Shown: positions 43,962-53,887, numbered from the stretch's first letter. The stretch is 64,000 nucleotides of DNA from Bradyrhizobium sp. DOA9 (GCF_000617845.2 NZ_DF820425.1:4205725-4269724), one strand, 5' to 3'. Notes: a model not told the origin generated them from the letters alone. Numbers and translations are program-made.

Positions 43962-44774
43962 ATGGCGGACGAACCGAGACCATCCCGGAAGCTCTGGATC
44001 CTGGCGGCTGTGGCCGCGCTCGCGCTCCATCTCGGTGGTGCTGCGCTCGCGCTGGCGCATTTGCGCGCCGACGACGACGGCGATGGTCTCGGCGCGGCCG
44101 GTGCGGAGTTCGCGGTCGAGATGGCTTCGCCCAAGGTCCCCGATACCGATCTGCCGCCTGGGCCTGACAGCGAAGCGATGCAAGAGCAGCAGGCGCTTCC
44201 CGAGCAGAAGGCCGAGACCAAGGAGACCGAGCTTCCGAAGGATCAGGCGCAGGAGGTCGAGGATCCCGACCGCGTCGTGACCGAGAACAACACGAAGAAG
44301 CCAACGGAAGACGATCCGAAGATTCAGGCCGTCGAAACACCCGCGGCCGAGGCATCGCCGAAGTCGGTTGCAAGTGCGCGGCAGACGCTCGACGAGGACG
44401 CGCGCGAAGCCGAGAAGGCGCTGGCACCGGTTCTGGGGCTTGGCAAGGACATCCTGAAAATCACGGCCGACTGGAACCGCAAGATCAGCGCGCATCTCGC
44501 GGCTCACAAGGTCAATCCGGAGGGCAAGCAGCCCAATAACCAGAAGGTCAAGGTGAGCTTTGCGATCAACCGGAAAGGCAACGTGCTGTCGGTCGATGTC
44601 GCGGAATCGTCGGGAGATGCAGCCTACGATGCTGCGGCGGTGTCGATCGTCCGCAAGTCCGATCCGATCCCGCAGCCGCCTGCCGGACTGACCGACGACC
44701 GCTTCGAACGGACCGTGGACATCATCTTCACGCCGCCGGATTCCAAGAAGAAGAAGACGGTTCAGCGCCAGTAG
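43962..44774 (+). CDS. tonB: TonB energy transducer
   Basis: 270 residues. One N-terminal membrane helix (LWILAAVAALALHLGGAALALAHL), a long acidic/basic periplasmic linker with repeated EK/DQ runs and few prolines, and the C-terminal TonB domain (KVKVSFAINRKGNVLSVDVAESSGDAAYDAAAVSIVRKSDPIPQPPAGL). It transmits force from ExbBD to the receptor. Its last 13 bases overlap the convergent gene at 44762. Confidence 0.93.
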   Translation: MADEPRPSRKLWILAAVAALALHLGGAALALAHLRADDDGDGLGAAGAEFAVEMASPKVPDTDLPPGPDSEAMQEQQALPEQKAETKETELPKDQAQEVEDPDRVVTENNTKKPTEDDPKIQAVETPAAEASPKSVASARQTLDEDAREAEKALAPVLGLGKDILKITADWNRKISAHLAAHKVNPEGKQPNNQKVKVSFAINRKGNVLSVDVAESSGDAAYDAAAVSIVRKSDPIPQPPAGLTDDRFERTVDIIFTPPDSKKKKTVQRQ

Positions 44775-45202
44775 AGCCGGATCCCGACATAGACCACGAC
44801 CAGGCAGGCGAAGATCAGCGCCACGGGGAGGGGGCGTTTCTGGGCTCCGCTGGCCGCGCCCGTCCCGAAGAAACCGGCGCTTTTCGGCTTCGGCGCCGGG
44901 CGCCGAAAGGCGGTAACATTGTCCGCCGCCGGCTCGGCCTGGCGGGGACGGACGTCGGGTGGCGTTCCGGTGCCGCCCATCTCGACGTAATAGGCCTTGT
45001 AGATCGCACCGATGGTGGCCTCGGTGGCCTCGCCCTCGCTCATCTGCGCCAGCAGGTTCTTGTAGCTGCTCAGGAACTCCTGGGCCTCCGGAGGCAGCGC
45101 GGACGCCCCGTTGAGCTTGGCCATCATCTTCCAGGTGGCGAAATCGGCGCGGGCTCGGGTGTCGGCGCGTCGCGCGATCAGCATATCGGCAGCTTTGACC
45201 AA
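44762..45202 (-). CDS. Hypothetical protein with C-terminal membrane helix
   Basis: 146 residues from a TTG at 45202 with AGAGG 5 nt upstream; an ATG at 45184 is the alternative. The front half is helical and acidic (FATWKMMAKLNGASALPPEAQEFLSSYKNLLAQMSEGEATEATIGAIYKAYYVEMGG). The rear has a Lys/Pro linker and a single helix (LPVALIFACLVVVYVGIRLYWR). Lies after the site-2 protease on the same strand with a 44-bp gap and overlaps the tonB end. Function unknown. Confidence 0.6.
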   Translation of the reverse strand: MVKAADMLIARRADTRARADFATWKMMAKLNGASALPPEAQEFLSSYKNLLAQMSEGEATEATIGAIYKAYYVEMGGTGTPPDVRPRQAEPAADNVTAFRRPAPKPKSAGFFGTGAASGAQKRPLPVALIFACLVVVYVGIRLYWR

Positions 45203-45246
45203 GTCGGCCTCTGGCCCTTCGGCATGGGTTCGGATGTCAGGTTCAA

Positions 45247-45927
45247 CTACGCGTTGCCGGTCAGGAAGAGAACAGCCTGAATCACATAACCGGTCAACGT
45301 CCGCAGTATTGCTGAAATAACATCAAGATTTAGACCTAACTGCGAGCCCGCCAGCGGCAGCAGGATCAAGAGCCCGATCAGGATCAACATACCGAACGGC
45401 TCGAGCCGGGCCAGCGGCAAGGCGAGCGCTCGCGGCAGCAGCCCGACCGCAACGCGGCCGCCGTCCAGCGGCGGGATCGGCATCATGTTGAAGACCGCCA
45501 GGATGGCGTTGATGATGAGCGCATTCTTGAGATTGTCGGCAACCCATTTCGCCGAGCTTGCGGGCACCAAGGGCATCGCATGGAAGGCGGCGGCCGCGGC
45601 CAGCGCCAGCAGGATGTTTGTGACGGGCCCGGCGAGCGCCACCCAGACCATGTCGAGCCTGGGGTTGTTGAGCTTGCGGAAGTTCACCGGCACCGGCTTG
45701 GCATAGCCGAACAAGAAGGGCGAATGCGCGAACAGCAGCATCGCCGGCAGGATCAGGGTGCCGAACGGGTCGATATGCCTGATGGGATTGAAGCTGACCC
45801 GGCCGAGCTGCGAGGCCGTGTTGTCCCCGAGCCGGTTCGCGACGAAGGCGTGCGCGGCCTCATGGAAGGTGATGGCGAGGACGAGGGGGAGCACCCATAC
45901 CGAGAGGTCATAGACAGAAATGTTCAC
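45247..45927 (-). CDS. Site-2 protease family membrane metalloprotease (M50)
   Basis: 226 residues starting at GTG (45927), with GGATGAG just upstream. HEAAH at residues 22-26 is the zinc-binding HExxH motif, and NMMPIPPLDGGR is the conserved NPxDG-type third ligand region. It lacks PDZ domains and is the small rhomboid-sized form found widely in alphaproteobacteria. About six membrane helices. Substrate unknown; the group cleaves membrane-bound anti-sigma factors in some organisms. Confidence 0.9.
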   Translation of the reverse strand: MNISVYDLSVWVLPLVLAITFHEAAHAFVANRLGDNTASQLGRVSFNPIRHIDPFGTLILPAMLLFAHSPFLFGYAKPVPVNFRKLNNPRLDMVWVALAGPVTNILLALAAAAAFHAMPLVPASSAKWVADNLKNALIINAILAVFNMMPIPPLDGGRVAVGLLPRALALPLARLEPFGMLILIGLLILLPLAGSQLGLNLDVISAILRTLTGYVIQAVLFLTGNA

Positions 45928-46082
45928 AGCTCATCCATTTCGGTTCGCTAGCTAGCGGCCTTGCAGCCGTCCCAGCCAAACCGGCGTGCAGCAAACGCTT
46001 CGGCTCAACATAGGGTGGCCGGTTCCGGAATGCCACGGTGCAGATGGATTGCCTCGGCCTGCCGTCGTGCAGTCGAGCAAAT

Positions 46083-46475
46083 TCACGCCGGGATTGTCCC
46101 CGGATATTGCACCAAGCCGTCGTCGAGCTTCAACCAGGCGAGCTTTTCCGACACCCAGATGTGCTCGGTCGGCGCGAAGGCGTTGCGATCATCGAAAGTG
46201 GCCAGCGCAATACCCGCCAGCGTGCCGTTGCGGCGCCAGGCGAACAGCCGCGTGCCGCAGCGCTTGCAGAACACCCGGTCGATATTCTCCGAGGAGGCGT
46301 AGCGGGCGGTCTCGCCCTCGACGCTGAGCGCGCGCTGGTCGAACTGGGCGCGGGCAAAATAGGGCGAGCCCATCGCCTTCTGGCAGATGCGGCAATGGCA
46401 GATGCGGACGTTGAGCGGCTCGCCCTCCGCCTTGAACCGCACCGCGCCGCACAGGCAGCCGCCTTCCCGGATCAT
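46083..46475 (-). CDS. GFA family (CENP-V/GFA domain) zinc-binding protein
   Basis: 130 residues from ATG 46475. MIREGGCLCGAVRFKAEGEP, ICHCRICQKAMGSPYFARAQF and RVFCKRCGTRLFAW supply the seven conserved cysteines that bind two zincs. Glutathione-dependent formaldehyde-activating enzyme is the family name, but many members have no such activity. Starts 7 bp after the SDR stop, so it is in the same operon. Confidence 0.88.
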   Translation of the reverse strand: MIREGGCLCGAVRFKAEGEPLNVRICHCRICQKAMGSPYFARAQFDQRALSVEGETARYASSENIDRVFCKRCGTRLFAWRRNGTLAGIALATFDDRNAFAPTEHIWVSEKLAWLKLDDGLVQYPGTIPA

Positions 46476-46482
46476 GATGTCC

Positions 46483-47229
46483 TCAATAGGTTGCGCGTCC
46501 GCCCGAGATGTCGAACACGGCGCCGGTGGAGAAGGCACAATCCTCGGAGGCGAGCCAGCTCACCATCGCGGCAAGCTCTTCCACCAGCACGAAGCGGCCT
46601 TTCGGGATCTTCGCCAGCATGAAGTCGATATGCTGCTGCGTCATCTGGTCGAAGATCGCGGTCTTTGCGGCCGCCGGGGTCACCGCGTTGACGAGGATGT
46701 CGTGGGCGGCAAGCTCCTTGCCGAGCGACTTCGTCAGCGCGATCAGGCCGGCCTTGGAGGCCGAATAATGCGCTGCGTTCGGGTTGCCTTCCTTGCCGGC
46801 AATCGAGGCGATGTTCACGATCCGCCCGTATTTCTGCTTGAGCATTTCGGGCACGATCGCCTTGCTGACGATGAAGGGGCCGTCTAGGTTGATGCGCAGC
46901 ACCTTGCGCCATTCCTCGAGGTCGGTCTCCCAGACCGGCTTGTTGACGCCGGCGATGCCGGCGTTGTTGACGAGGATGTCGATCTTGCCGAAGGCGGCCA
47001 GCGTCGCATCGCGCGCCTGCTCGACCGCCGCCGTGTCGGTGACGTCGACCTTGAAGACTTTGGTCTCGCCGCCGATCTCCTTTGCGGTCTTCTCCGCCAT
47101 CGCGGCGTCGAAGTCCCAGATCGCGACCTTGGCGCCGGAGGCGACGAAGCGCTCGGTGATGGCGCGGCCAAAGCCTTGCGCGCCGCCGGTGACGATGGCG
47201 ATGCGGCCGTTGAGATCGATCTTGTTCAT
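46483..47229 (-). CDS. SDR-family oxidoreductase (FabG-like sugar/alcohol dehydrogenase)
   Basis: 248 residues. TGGAQGFGRAIT is the cofactor glycine motif, NNAG the structural motif, and the catalytic Ser/Tyr/Lys lie in IASIAGKEGNPNAAHYSASKAG. IWDFD after strand 2 favours NAD. Part of the sugar-acid region and close to another SDR; likely oxidises a sugar or sugar acid. FabG function is unlikely. Confidence 0.88.
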   Translation of the reverse strand: MNKIDLNGRIAIVTGGAQGFGRAITERFVASGAKVAIWDFDAAMAEKTAKEIGGETKVFKVDVTDTAAVEQARDATLAAFGKIDILVNNAGIAGVNKPVWETDLEEWRKVLRINLDGPFIVSKAIVPEMLKQKYGRIVNIASIAGKEGNPNAAHYSASKAGLIALTKSLGKELAAHDILVNAVTPAAAKTAIFDQMTQQHIDFMLAKIPKGRFVLVEELAAMVSWLASEDCAFSTGAVFDISGGRATY

Positions 47230-47247
47230 GCCGGAGGCCTTCTCGCG

Positions 47248-47979
47248 TCAGAGCATGTAGCCGCCGTCGACGACGAGATCGACGCCGGTGGTGAAGGCGC
47301 TCTCGTCGCTGCCGAGATAGACCGCCATCGCGGCGATCTCCTCGGCGGTGCCGAGCCGGCCCATCTTCTGGCGGGAGATGAACATCTCCTTGCCCTGCGG
47401 GCCCTGGGCTGCGGCGCGGTCGAGCATCGACGGCGTCTCGACCGTGCCGGGACAGATCGCGTTGCAGCGGATGCCCTTGGTGATGAAGTCGAGCGCGACC
47501 GCGCGGGACAGCAGCGACACCGCCGCCTTCGACGAGCTGTAGACGTAGCGGTTCGCCGGCGGCCGCAAGGCCGCGCAGGACGAGATGTTGACGATGCTAC
47601 CGCCGCCGCCCGCGATCATGTCGGGCAGGAAGGCCTTGATGGTCCGGTGCATCGACTTGACGTTGAGGTCGAACGAGAAGTCGAAATCCTCTTCCGAGCA
47701 TTCCAGGATGGTGCCGTGGTGCACGAAGCCCGCCGCGTTGAGCAGGATGTCGATCTTGCCGACGCGTTTTGCAAAAGCGTTGACGTCGGCGGTGTTGCGC
47801 ACATCGAGCTTTGCGACCTCAGTGATGCCTTCCTTGGTCAGATCAGCGATGCCGGCCTCGTTGATGTCGGTGGCGATCACGGTTGCGCCCTCACGCGCGA
47901 ATGCGATGGCGCAGGCGCGCCCGATGCCTGCTGCCGCTGCCGTGACGACGGCGCGCTTGCCCTTGAGGCGGTTGGCCAT
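47248..47979 (-). CDS. SDR-family dehydrogenase, 2-keto-3-deoxy-L-fuconate dehydrogenase-like
   Basis: 243 residues. TAAAAGIGRACA is the glycine motif, ATDIN the NAD-specific Asp, and the catalytic set is ISSCAALRPPANRYVYSSSKAA. The overall sequence resembles the BDH2/DHRS6 branch used for 4-oxidation of 2-keto-3-deoxy acids in L-fucose/L-rhamnose routes. 18 bp upstream of the second SDR. Exact substrate unproven. Confidence 0.88.
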   Translation of the reverse strand: MANRLKGKRAVVTAAAAGIGRACAIAFAREGATVIATDINEAGIADLTKEGITEVAKLDVRNTADVNAFAKRVGKIDILLNAAGFVHHGTILECSEEDFDFSFDLNVKSMHRTIKAFLPDMIAGGGGSIVNISSCAALRPPANRYVYSSSKAAVSLLSRAVALDFITKGIRCNAICPGTVETPSMLDRAAAQGPQGKEMFISRQKMGRLGTAEEIAAMAVYLGSDESAFTTGVDLVVDGGYML

Positions 47980-48016
47980 TTTGTTTTTCTCCTCACCTTG
48001 AATGTGTCTATCGGCT

Positions 48017-48104
48017 CGTCATTGCGAGGAGCACTTGCGACGAAGCAATCCAGACTGTCTCCGCGGAGATATCTCTGGATTGCTTCGCTTTGCTCGCAAT
48101 GACG
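48017..48104. repeat. Palindromic intergenic repeat (CGTCATTGCGAGGAGC family)
   Basis: Starts CGTCATTGCGAGGAGC and ends GCTCGCAATGACG, with matching inner arms GAAGCAATCCAGA and TCTGGATTGCTTCG, so the whole unit folds into one long hairpin. This family is a hallmark of Bradyrhizobium intergenic DNA. It lies between the SDR start (47979) and the dehydratase stop (48114), where it may stabilise or terminate the dehydratase transcript. Confidence 0.85.
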
Positions 48105-48113
48105 GTATGGCTG

Positions 48114-49943
48114 TCAGTGATTATCCCGCGCCACACCGAACGTGCCGGCGACGTTCTGGTACCGCGTGGCGAGCTCCATGCAGGCGCCGGTCGATTGCTG
48201 GCCGACGGTATTGCGATAGATCTCCTGCCACGGCGTCTGGTTCGGCGGATGCTTGAAGCCGCCACTGGCCTTGAGCTCGGCGTGGCGCTTCTTCAGCTCC
48301 TCGTCCGAGATCAGGATGTTGGCGCTGCCCTTGTTGAGGTCGATGCGCACCTTGTCGCCGGTCTTGAGGATGGCAAGCCCGCCATTGGCGGCGGCTTCCG
48401 GCGAGGCGTTCAGGATCGAGGGCGAGCCCGAGGTGCCTGACTGGCGGCCGTCGCCGATGCAGGGCAGGGACAGGATGCCGCGCTTGATCAGCGCCGCCGG
48501 CGGCTGCATGTTCACGACCTCGGCACCGCCGGGGTAGCCGATCGGACCGGTGCCGCGGATGAACAGCACGCAGCGCTCGTCGATATCGAGCGAGGGATCG
48601 TCGATCCGCTCGTGATAATCCTCCGGCCCCTCGAACACGATGGCGCGGCCCTCGAAGGCATTGAGATCCTTCGGGTTGCTGAGATAGCGGTCGCGGAATT
48701 CCTTGGAGATCACTGAAGTCTTCATGATCGCGGAATCGAACAGATTGCCCTTCAGCACCAGGAAGCCGGCGTCCTTCACCAGCGGCTTGTCGTAAGCCCA
48801 GATCACGTCGTTATCGGGTGCGGGCGCGTTCTTGCAGTTTTCGCCGATGCCGCGGCCGTTGACCGTGACGGCGTCCTCGTGGATGCGCTTGTGCTTCATC
48901 AATTCGCGCACCACGGCGGGCACGCCGCCGGCGCGGTGGAATTCCTCGCCGAGATAGAAGCCGGCCGGCTGCATGTTGACCAACAGCGGCACGTCGTGGC
49001 CGAACTTCTGCCAGTCCTCGATCGTGAGCTCGACCCCGATGTGGCGGGCGAGCGCGTTGATGTGGATCGGCGCGTTGGTCGAGCCGCCGATCGCCGAATT
49101 GATCACGATGCAGTTCTCGAACGCCTTGCGGGTCAGGATGTCCGAGGGCTTCAAATCCTCCCAGACCATCTCGACGATGCGTTTTCCGGTCTCGTAGGCT
49201 ATCTGGCCGCGCTCGCGATACGGCGCCGGGATCGCCGCGCAGCCCGGCAGCGAGAAGCCGAGCGCTTCGGCAAGCCCGTTCATGGTCGAGGCCGTGCCCA
49301 TGGTGTTGCAATGGCCGACCGAGGGCGCCGAGGAGGCCACGATCTCCATGAACTCCTCGTAGTCGATCTCGCCGGCGGCGAGCCGCTCGCGCGATTTCCA
49401 GACGATGGTGCCGGAGCCGGTGCGCTCGCCATTGTGCCAGCCGTTCAGCATCGGGCCGCCCGACAGCACGATCGCAGGCAGGTTCACCGTCGCGGCCGCC
49501 ATCATGCAGGCCGGCGTGGTCTTGTCGCAGCCGGTGGTCAGCACCACGCCGTCGAGCGGATAGCCGTAGAGAATCTCGACCAGGCCGAGATAGGCGAGGT
49601 TACGATCGAGCGCCGCGGTCGGGCGCTTGCCTGTCTCCTGAATGGGATGGGTCGGGAATTCCATCGCGATGCCGCCGGCCTCGCGGATGCCTTCGCGGAC
49701 GCGGTGCGCGAGTTCGAGATGATGGCGGTTGCAGGGGGACAAGTCGTTGCCGGTCTGGGCGATGCCGATGATCGGCTTGCCGGATTGCAGCTCGGCGCGG
49801 GTGAGGCCGTAATTCAGGTAACGCTCCATATAGAGCGCGGTCATGCCCGGATTATGCGGGTTGTTGAACCATTCCTGCGAGCGAAGATGGCGGCGGGTCC
49901 CGTTGCTGCCGGCGGCATGCCCGTTGGTTGGTTTCTTTGTCAT
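48114..49943 (-). CDS. IlvD/Edd-family sugar-acid dehydratase (arabonate/xylonate type)
   Basis: 609 residues from ATG 49943, preceded by GCAGGAG. The Fe-S cluster Cys lie in GNDLSPCNRHHLE, TTGCDKTTPACM and VGHCNTMGT. LRSQEWFNNPHNPGMTALYMERYLNYGLTRAELQ is the N-terminal mark of the L-arabinonate/D-xylonate branch rather than DHAD or Edd. It dehydrates an aldonic acid to a 2-keto-3-deoxy acid. It lies beside the lacI and transport genes; the aldonate is not decidable by sight. Confidence 0.93.
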   Translation of the reverse strand: MTKKPTNGHAAGSNGTRRHLRSQEWFNNPHNPGMTALYMERYLNYGLTRAELQSGKPIIGIAQTGNDLSPCNRHHLELAHRVREGIREAGGIAMEFPTHPIQETGKRPTAALDRNLAYLGLVEILYGYPLDGVVLTTGCDKTTPACMMAAATVNLPAIVLSGGPMLNGWHNGERTGSGTIVWKSRERLAAGEIDYEEFMEIVASSAPSVGHCNTMGTASTMNGLAEALGFSLPGCAAIPAPYRERGQIAYETGKRIVEMVWEDLKPSDILTRKAFENCIVINSAIGGSTNAPIHINALARHIGVELTIEDWQKFGHDVPLLVNMQPAGFYLGEEFHRAGGVPAVVRELMKHKRIHEDAVTVNGRGIGENCKNAPAPDNDVIWAYDKPLVKDAGFLVLKGNLFDSAIMKTSVISKEFRDRYLSNPKDLNAFEGRAIVFEGPEDYHERIDDPSLDIDERCVLFIRGTGPIGYPGGAEVVNMQPPAALIKRGILSLPCIGDGRQSGTSGSPSILNASPEAAANGGLAILKTGDKVRIDLNKGSANILISDEELKKRHAELKASGGFKHPPNQTPWQEIYRNTVGQQSTGACMELATRYQNVAGTFGVARDNH

Positions 49944-50066
49944 TGGTTTCTCCTGCAATGCAAACGCGACTACCGTCCGTCTCATGGTGTCGGCATGTGC
50001 GGTGCCCAACGGCGCGCGCAATGATCTGCCTTCCCGCTGGCGGGTCGTTTCCTCACGATTCCGATA

Positions 50067-51167
50067 CTAGTCGGGGCTGCTTGGTAACGCTATCATTTTG
50101 TTCGCCGCGGCCGCGCCTGATACGGCTGGCCTGCTGTCCGAACGTCGTCCCGACGAGCTTTGCCGCTCGATCACCTTGAAGCCGAGATCGAGCACCGGTT
50201 GCTCCGGGCGCCGGCCCTCGATCGCGTTGATCAGCATGGTGGCGGCCGTCTTCCCCATCTCGTAGCGATTGGTGCGGACGCTGGTGAGGGTGGGGACGGC
50301 GGAGGCCATAAATTCGAGGTCGTTGAAGCCGACGATCGCGATCTGCCCGGGAACTGCGATCTCCCGGCGCCGGCATTCGAACAGCACGCCGAGCGCGAGG
50401 TCGTCATTGGCGCAGAACACCGCATCGATGTCGGGCTCGCGCGCCAGCAGATCGGTGAACAGGGCGCCGCCGAGCGTCACCGAGGTCGGCGTCGCCGTCG
50501 TGACCACCAGGCGCTGGTCGAACGATCCGGCATCCTTCATGGCCGCGACATATCCGTCCAGCCGCCGCTGCACCCTGGGATCCATCCGCGCGCCGACGAA
50601 GCCGATCTTGCGGTGACCTTGCTCGAACAGGTGCGCGATCGCCGCGCGCGCCGCATCATAGTGCGAAAAGCCGATCATCATGTCGACGGGGTCAGGGCCG
50701 ATCTCCATGATCTGCACGATCGGGCAGTCCGCGGCCTGAAGCATCGCGCGGGACTCCGCGGTCTGGTCGATGCCGGTGACGATCAGCCCGGCCGGCTTCT
50801 GCGCCAGAAACAGGCGCAGCAACCTCTCTTCCTGGAGGATGCTGTAGCGCGTGTTGGACAACTGGATCGAGTAGCGGCTGCCTTCGGAGGCGTCATAGAT
50901 GCCGCGCAGCACGTCCGAGAACACGTTGTTGGTGAGCGATGGGATCAAGACACCGATGACCTCGGTGCGTTGCGAGGCCAGCGCCCGTGCGGCAAGATTG
51001 GGCACATAGCCGAGCTCCTTGGCGGCGCTCTCGACCCGCGTCCGCTTGGCGACCGACAGGGCCTCCGGATTGCGGAAAAAACGCGACGCGGTAATCGGGC
51101 TGACGCCGGCGAGCTCGGCGACTTCCGCCAGCCTGATTTTGCCTGACTTGGTGCGTTTTCGACCCAT
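50067..51167 (-). CDS. LacI-family transcriptional regulator (GntR/gluconate-repressor-like)
   Basis: 366 residues. HTH: IRLAEVAELAGVSPITASRFFRNPEALSVAKRTRVESAAKELGYVPNLAARALASQRT; the periplasmic-binding-type core follows (IGVLIPSLTNNVFSDVLRGIYDASEG). The group usually senses gluconate-like acids. Divergent from the ABC operon, upstream of the dehydratase on the same strand. A LacI-type palindrome is embedded in its own last codons. Confidence 0.93.
   Translation of the reverse strand: MGRKRTKSGKIRLAEVAELAGVSPITASRFFRNPEALSVAKRTRVESAAKELGYVPNLAARALASQRTEVIGVLIPSLTNNVFSDVLRGIYDASEGSRYSIQLSNTRYSILQEERLLRLFLAQKPAGLIVTGIDQTAESRAMLQAADCPIVQIMEIGPDPVDMMIGFSHYDAARAAIAHLFEQGHRKIGFVGARMDPRVQRRLDGYVAAMKDAGSFDQRLVVTTATPTSVTLGGALFTDLLAREPDIDAVFCANDDLALGVLFECRRREIAVPGQIAIVGFNDLEFMASAVPTLTSVRTNRYEMGKTAATMLINAIEGRRPEQPVLDLGFKVIERQSSSGRRSDSRPAVSGAAAANKMIALPSSPD
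50082..50095. promoter_or_regulatory. LacI-type operator inside the 3' end of lacI
   Basis: TGGTAACGCTATCA fits the LacI/GalR consensus TGNTANCGNTANCA exactly. Its reverse complement TGATAGCGTTACCA matches the second site TGACAGCGCTACCA (51210-51223) at 12 of 14 positions. It lies about 140 bp upstream of the dehydratase start, within codons for MIALP of LacI. Suggests the regulator controls the dehydratase as well. Confidence 0.65.
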
Positions 51168-51209
51168 TTGGTGCTCTTAACACAGTCAGTCCCGCAAACA
51201 AAGGAACGT

Positions 51210-51223
51210 TGACAGCGCTACCA
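51210..51223. promoter_or_regulatory. LacI-type operator in the lacI/ABC divergent region
   Basis: TGACAGCGCTACCA fits the LacI-family half-site pattern (central CG, TG/CA flanks) and sits 42 bp before lacI and 145 bp before the ABC ATPase. Likely site of autoregulation and transporter repression. Near-identical to the site at 50082. Confidence 0.65.
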
Positions 51224-51368
51224 GCAACGACTAACCAAAGACAAATTGCCAAAACCGCACAAACTACCGACAATGTCGCCCGCTAAGCTCGGGCTTCGTT
51301 CGGTGAAGTCCGAAAAACAAGACGGTCGCGGCGCGCAAGGCGCTGTGGACTTTCGAGGAGGGAGCTAG

Positions 51369-52436
<1,068 letters not shown>

Positions 52437-52438
52437 CG

Positions 52439-52485
52439 CATCAGACGACAAGGCATAAGGCGACAAGCCATCAGACGACAAAAAG
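52439..52485. repeat. 15-bp tandem repeat between the ATPase and binding-protein genes
   Basis: Units begin at 52439 (CATCAGACGACAAGG), 52454 (CATAAGGCGACAAGC) and 52469 (CATCAGACGACAAAAAG), with a partial fourth at 52486 (CATCAC). It occupies nearly all of the 67-bp intergenic space. May affect mRNA processing or simply be slippage. Confidence 0.6.
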
Positions 52486-52503
52486 CATCACAGGGAGGAC
52501 AAC

Positions 52504-53823
52504 ATGCAAGACTTTACCCGCCGGTCTCTGCTTCAAGGCGGAACCGCTTTGGCTGCAACCGGCATGCTGACGGGGCCGGCACTGTTCGACTTCGCCAAGG
52601 CCTGGGCGCAGAGCGCGCCCTGGAAGGCCGAGCCCGGCGCCAAGCTGACCGTGATGCGCTGGAAGCGCTTCGTGCCGGCCGAGGACGATGCGTTCAACGC
52701 GATGGTGGCGGCGTTCAAGGCCGCGACCGGCACCGAGATGAACACCTTCAGCGAGTCCTTCGAGGACGTGCAGCCGAAGGCCTCGGTTGCGGCCAACACC
52801 GGCTCCGGCCTCGATCTCGCCTGGGGCCTGCACACGCTGCCGCAGCTGTTCCCGACCAAAGTGCTGAAGATGAACGATGTCGCCGACTATCTCGGCAACA
52901 AATACGGCGGCTGGACCGATGCGGCGGCCAAGACCTGCAAGCTCGGCAACGACTGGCTCGGCATTCCCGTTGCGACCAACGGCGGTTACATGACCTACCG
53001 CAAGTCGGCGCTCGACAAGGCCGGATTCAAGGAATTCCCGAAGGACTTCCCCGGCTTCCTCGAGATGTGCAAGGCGCTCAAGGCCAACAACACCCCGGCC
53101 GGCTTCGCGCTCGGTCACGCCTCGGGCGACGGTAATTCCTGGTTGCACTGGGTGCTGTGGGGCCACGGCGCCTACACGGTCGACCAGAACGACAAGATCG
53201 TGATCAATTCGCCGGAGACGGCGAAGGCGCTGGAATATTGCAAGGCGCTGTACGACAGCTTCATTCCGGGCACGGCGTCCTGGAACGATTCCTCGAACAA
53301 CAAGGCGTACCTCGCCGGCGAGCTCTATTGCACGGCGAACGGCATCTCGATCTACGTCGCTGCCAAGACCGATGCCAGCAAGAAGGAGCTTACCGAGGAC
53401 ACCTATCACGCGCTCTGGCCGGTCGGTCCGGTCGGCAAGCCGACCGAGCTGCAGCTGGCGCTGCCGATCCTCGCCTTCAACTTCACCAAATATCCGAATG
53501 CGGCAAAGGCCTTCGTCGCCTTCATGCTGGAGAAGGAGAACTACGAGAAGTGGCTGGCCGGCGCGCAGGGTTATCTGACGCAGACCTTGAACGCCTATGA
53601 ATCGGCCCCGATCTGGACGGCCGATCCCAAGAACGCCGTGTTCTCGCAGGCCTCCAAGCGCACACTGCCGGCGTCCGGCATCGGCACCGTCGGCGAGAAG
53701 GCGGCAACCGCGATCGCCGACTTCATCGTCGTCGACATGTTCGCCAATTACTGCACTGGCGCCAAGGATGCGAAGGGCGCGATGGCGGAAGCCGAGCGCC
53801 AGCTGAAGCGCATCTATCGCTGA
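52504..53823 (+). CDS. Carbohydrate ABC transporter substrate-binding protein (family 1)
   Basis: 439 residues. The signal region MQDFTRRSLLQGGTALAATGMLTG carries a twin-arginine-like TRRSLL motif and an AWAQS cleavage region, so Tat export is possible. The mature protein is a family 1 solute-binding protein (KLTVMRWKRFVPAEDDAFNAMVAAFKAATGTEM, SGLDLAWGLHTLPQLFP). It binds the sugar for the two permeases downstream. GGGAGG precedes the ATG. Confidence 0.92.
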   Translation: MQDFTRRSLLQGGTALAATGMLTGPALFDFAKAWAQSAPWKAEPGAKLTVMRWKRFVPAEDDAFNAMVAAFKAATGTEMNTFSESFEDVQPKASVAANTGSGLDLAWGLHTLPQLFPTKVLKMNDVADYLGNKYGGWTDAAAKTCKLGNDWLGIPVATNGGYMTYRKSALDKAGFKEFPKDFPGFLEMCKALKANNTPAGFALGHASGDGNSWLHWVLWGHGAYTVDQNDKIVINSPETAKALEYCKALYDSFIPGTASWNDSSNNKAYLAGELYCTANGISIYVAAKTDASKKELTEDTYHALWPVGPVGKPTELQLALPILAFNFTKYPNAAKAFVAFMLEKENYEKWLAGAQGYLTQTLNAYESAPIWTADPKNAVFSQASKRTLPASGIGTVGEKAATAIADFIVVDMFANYCTGAKDAKGAMAEAERQLKRIYR

Positions 53824-53831
53824 GGGTCACG

Positions 53832-53859
53832 GGGCGGGCGGCCATCCGGCCGCCCGCCC
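53832..53859 (+). terminator. Strong intra-operon stem-loop after the binding-protein gene
   Basis: GGGCGGGCGGCC (53832-53843) pairs perfectly with GGCCGCCCGCCC (53848-53859) around an ATCC tetraloop, 8 bp after the stop of the binding protein. It is typical of partial terminators or 3'-end stabilisers that raise binding-protein mRNA above permease mRNA. The run after the stem has only two T, so full termination is uncertain. Confidence 0.75.
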
Positions 53860-53887
53860 TTCAACATTTCGATCAGGGATATCGGGC

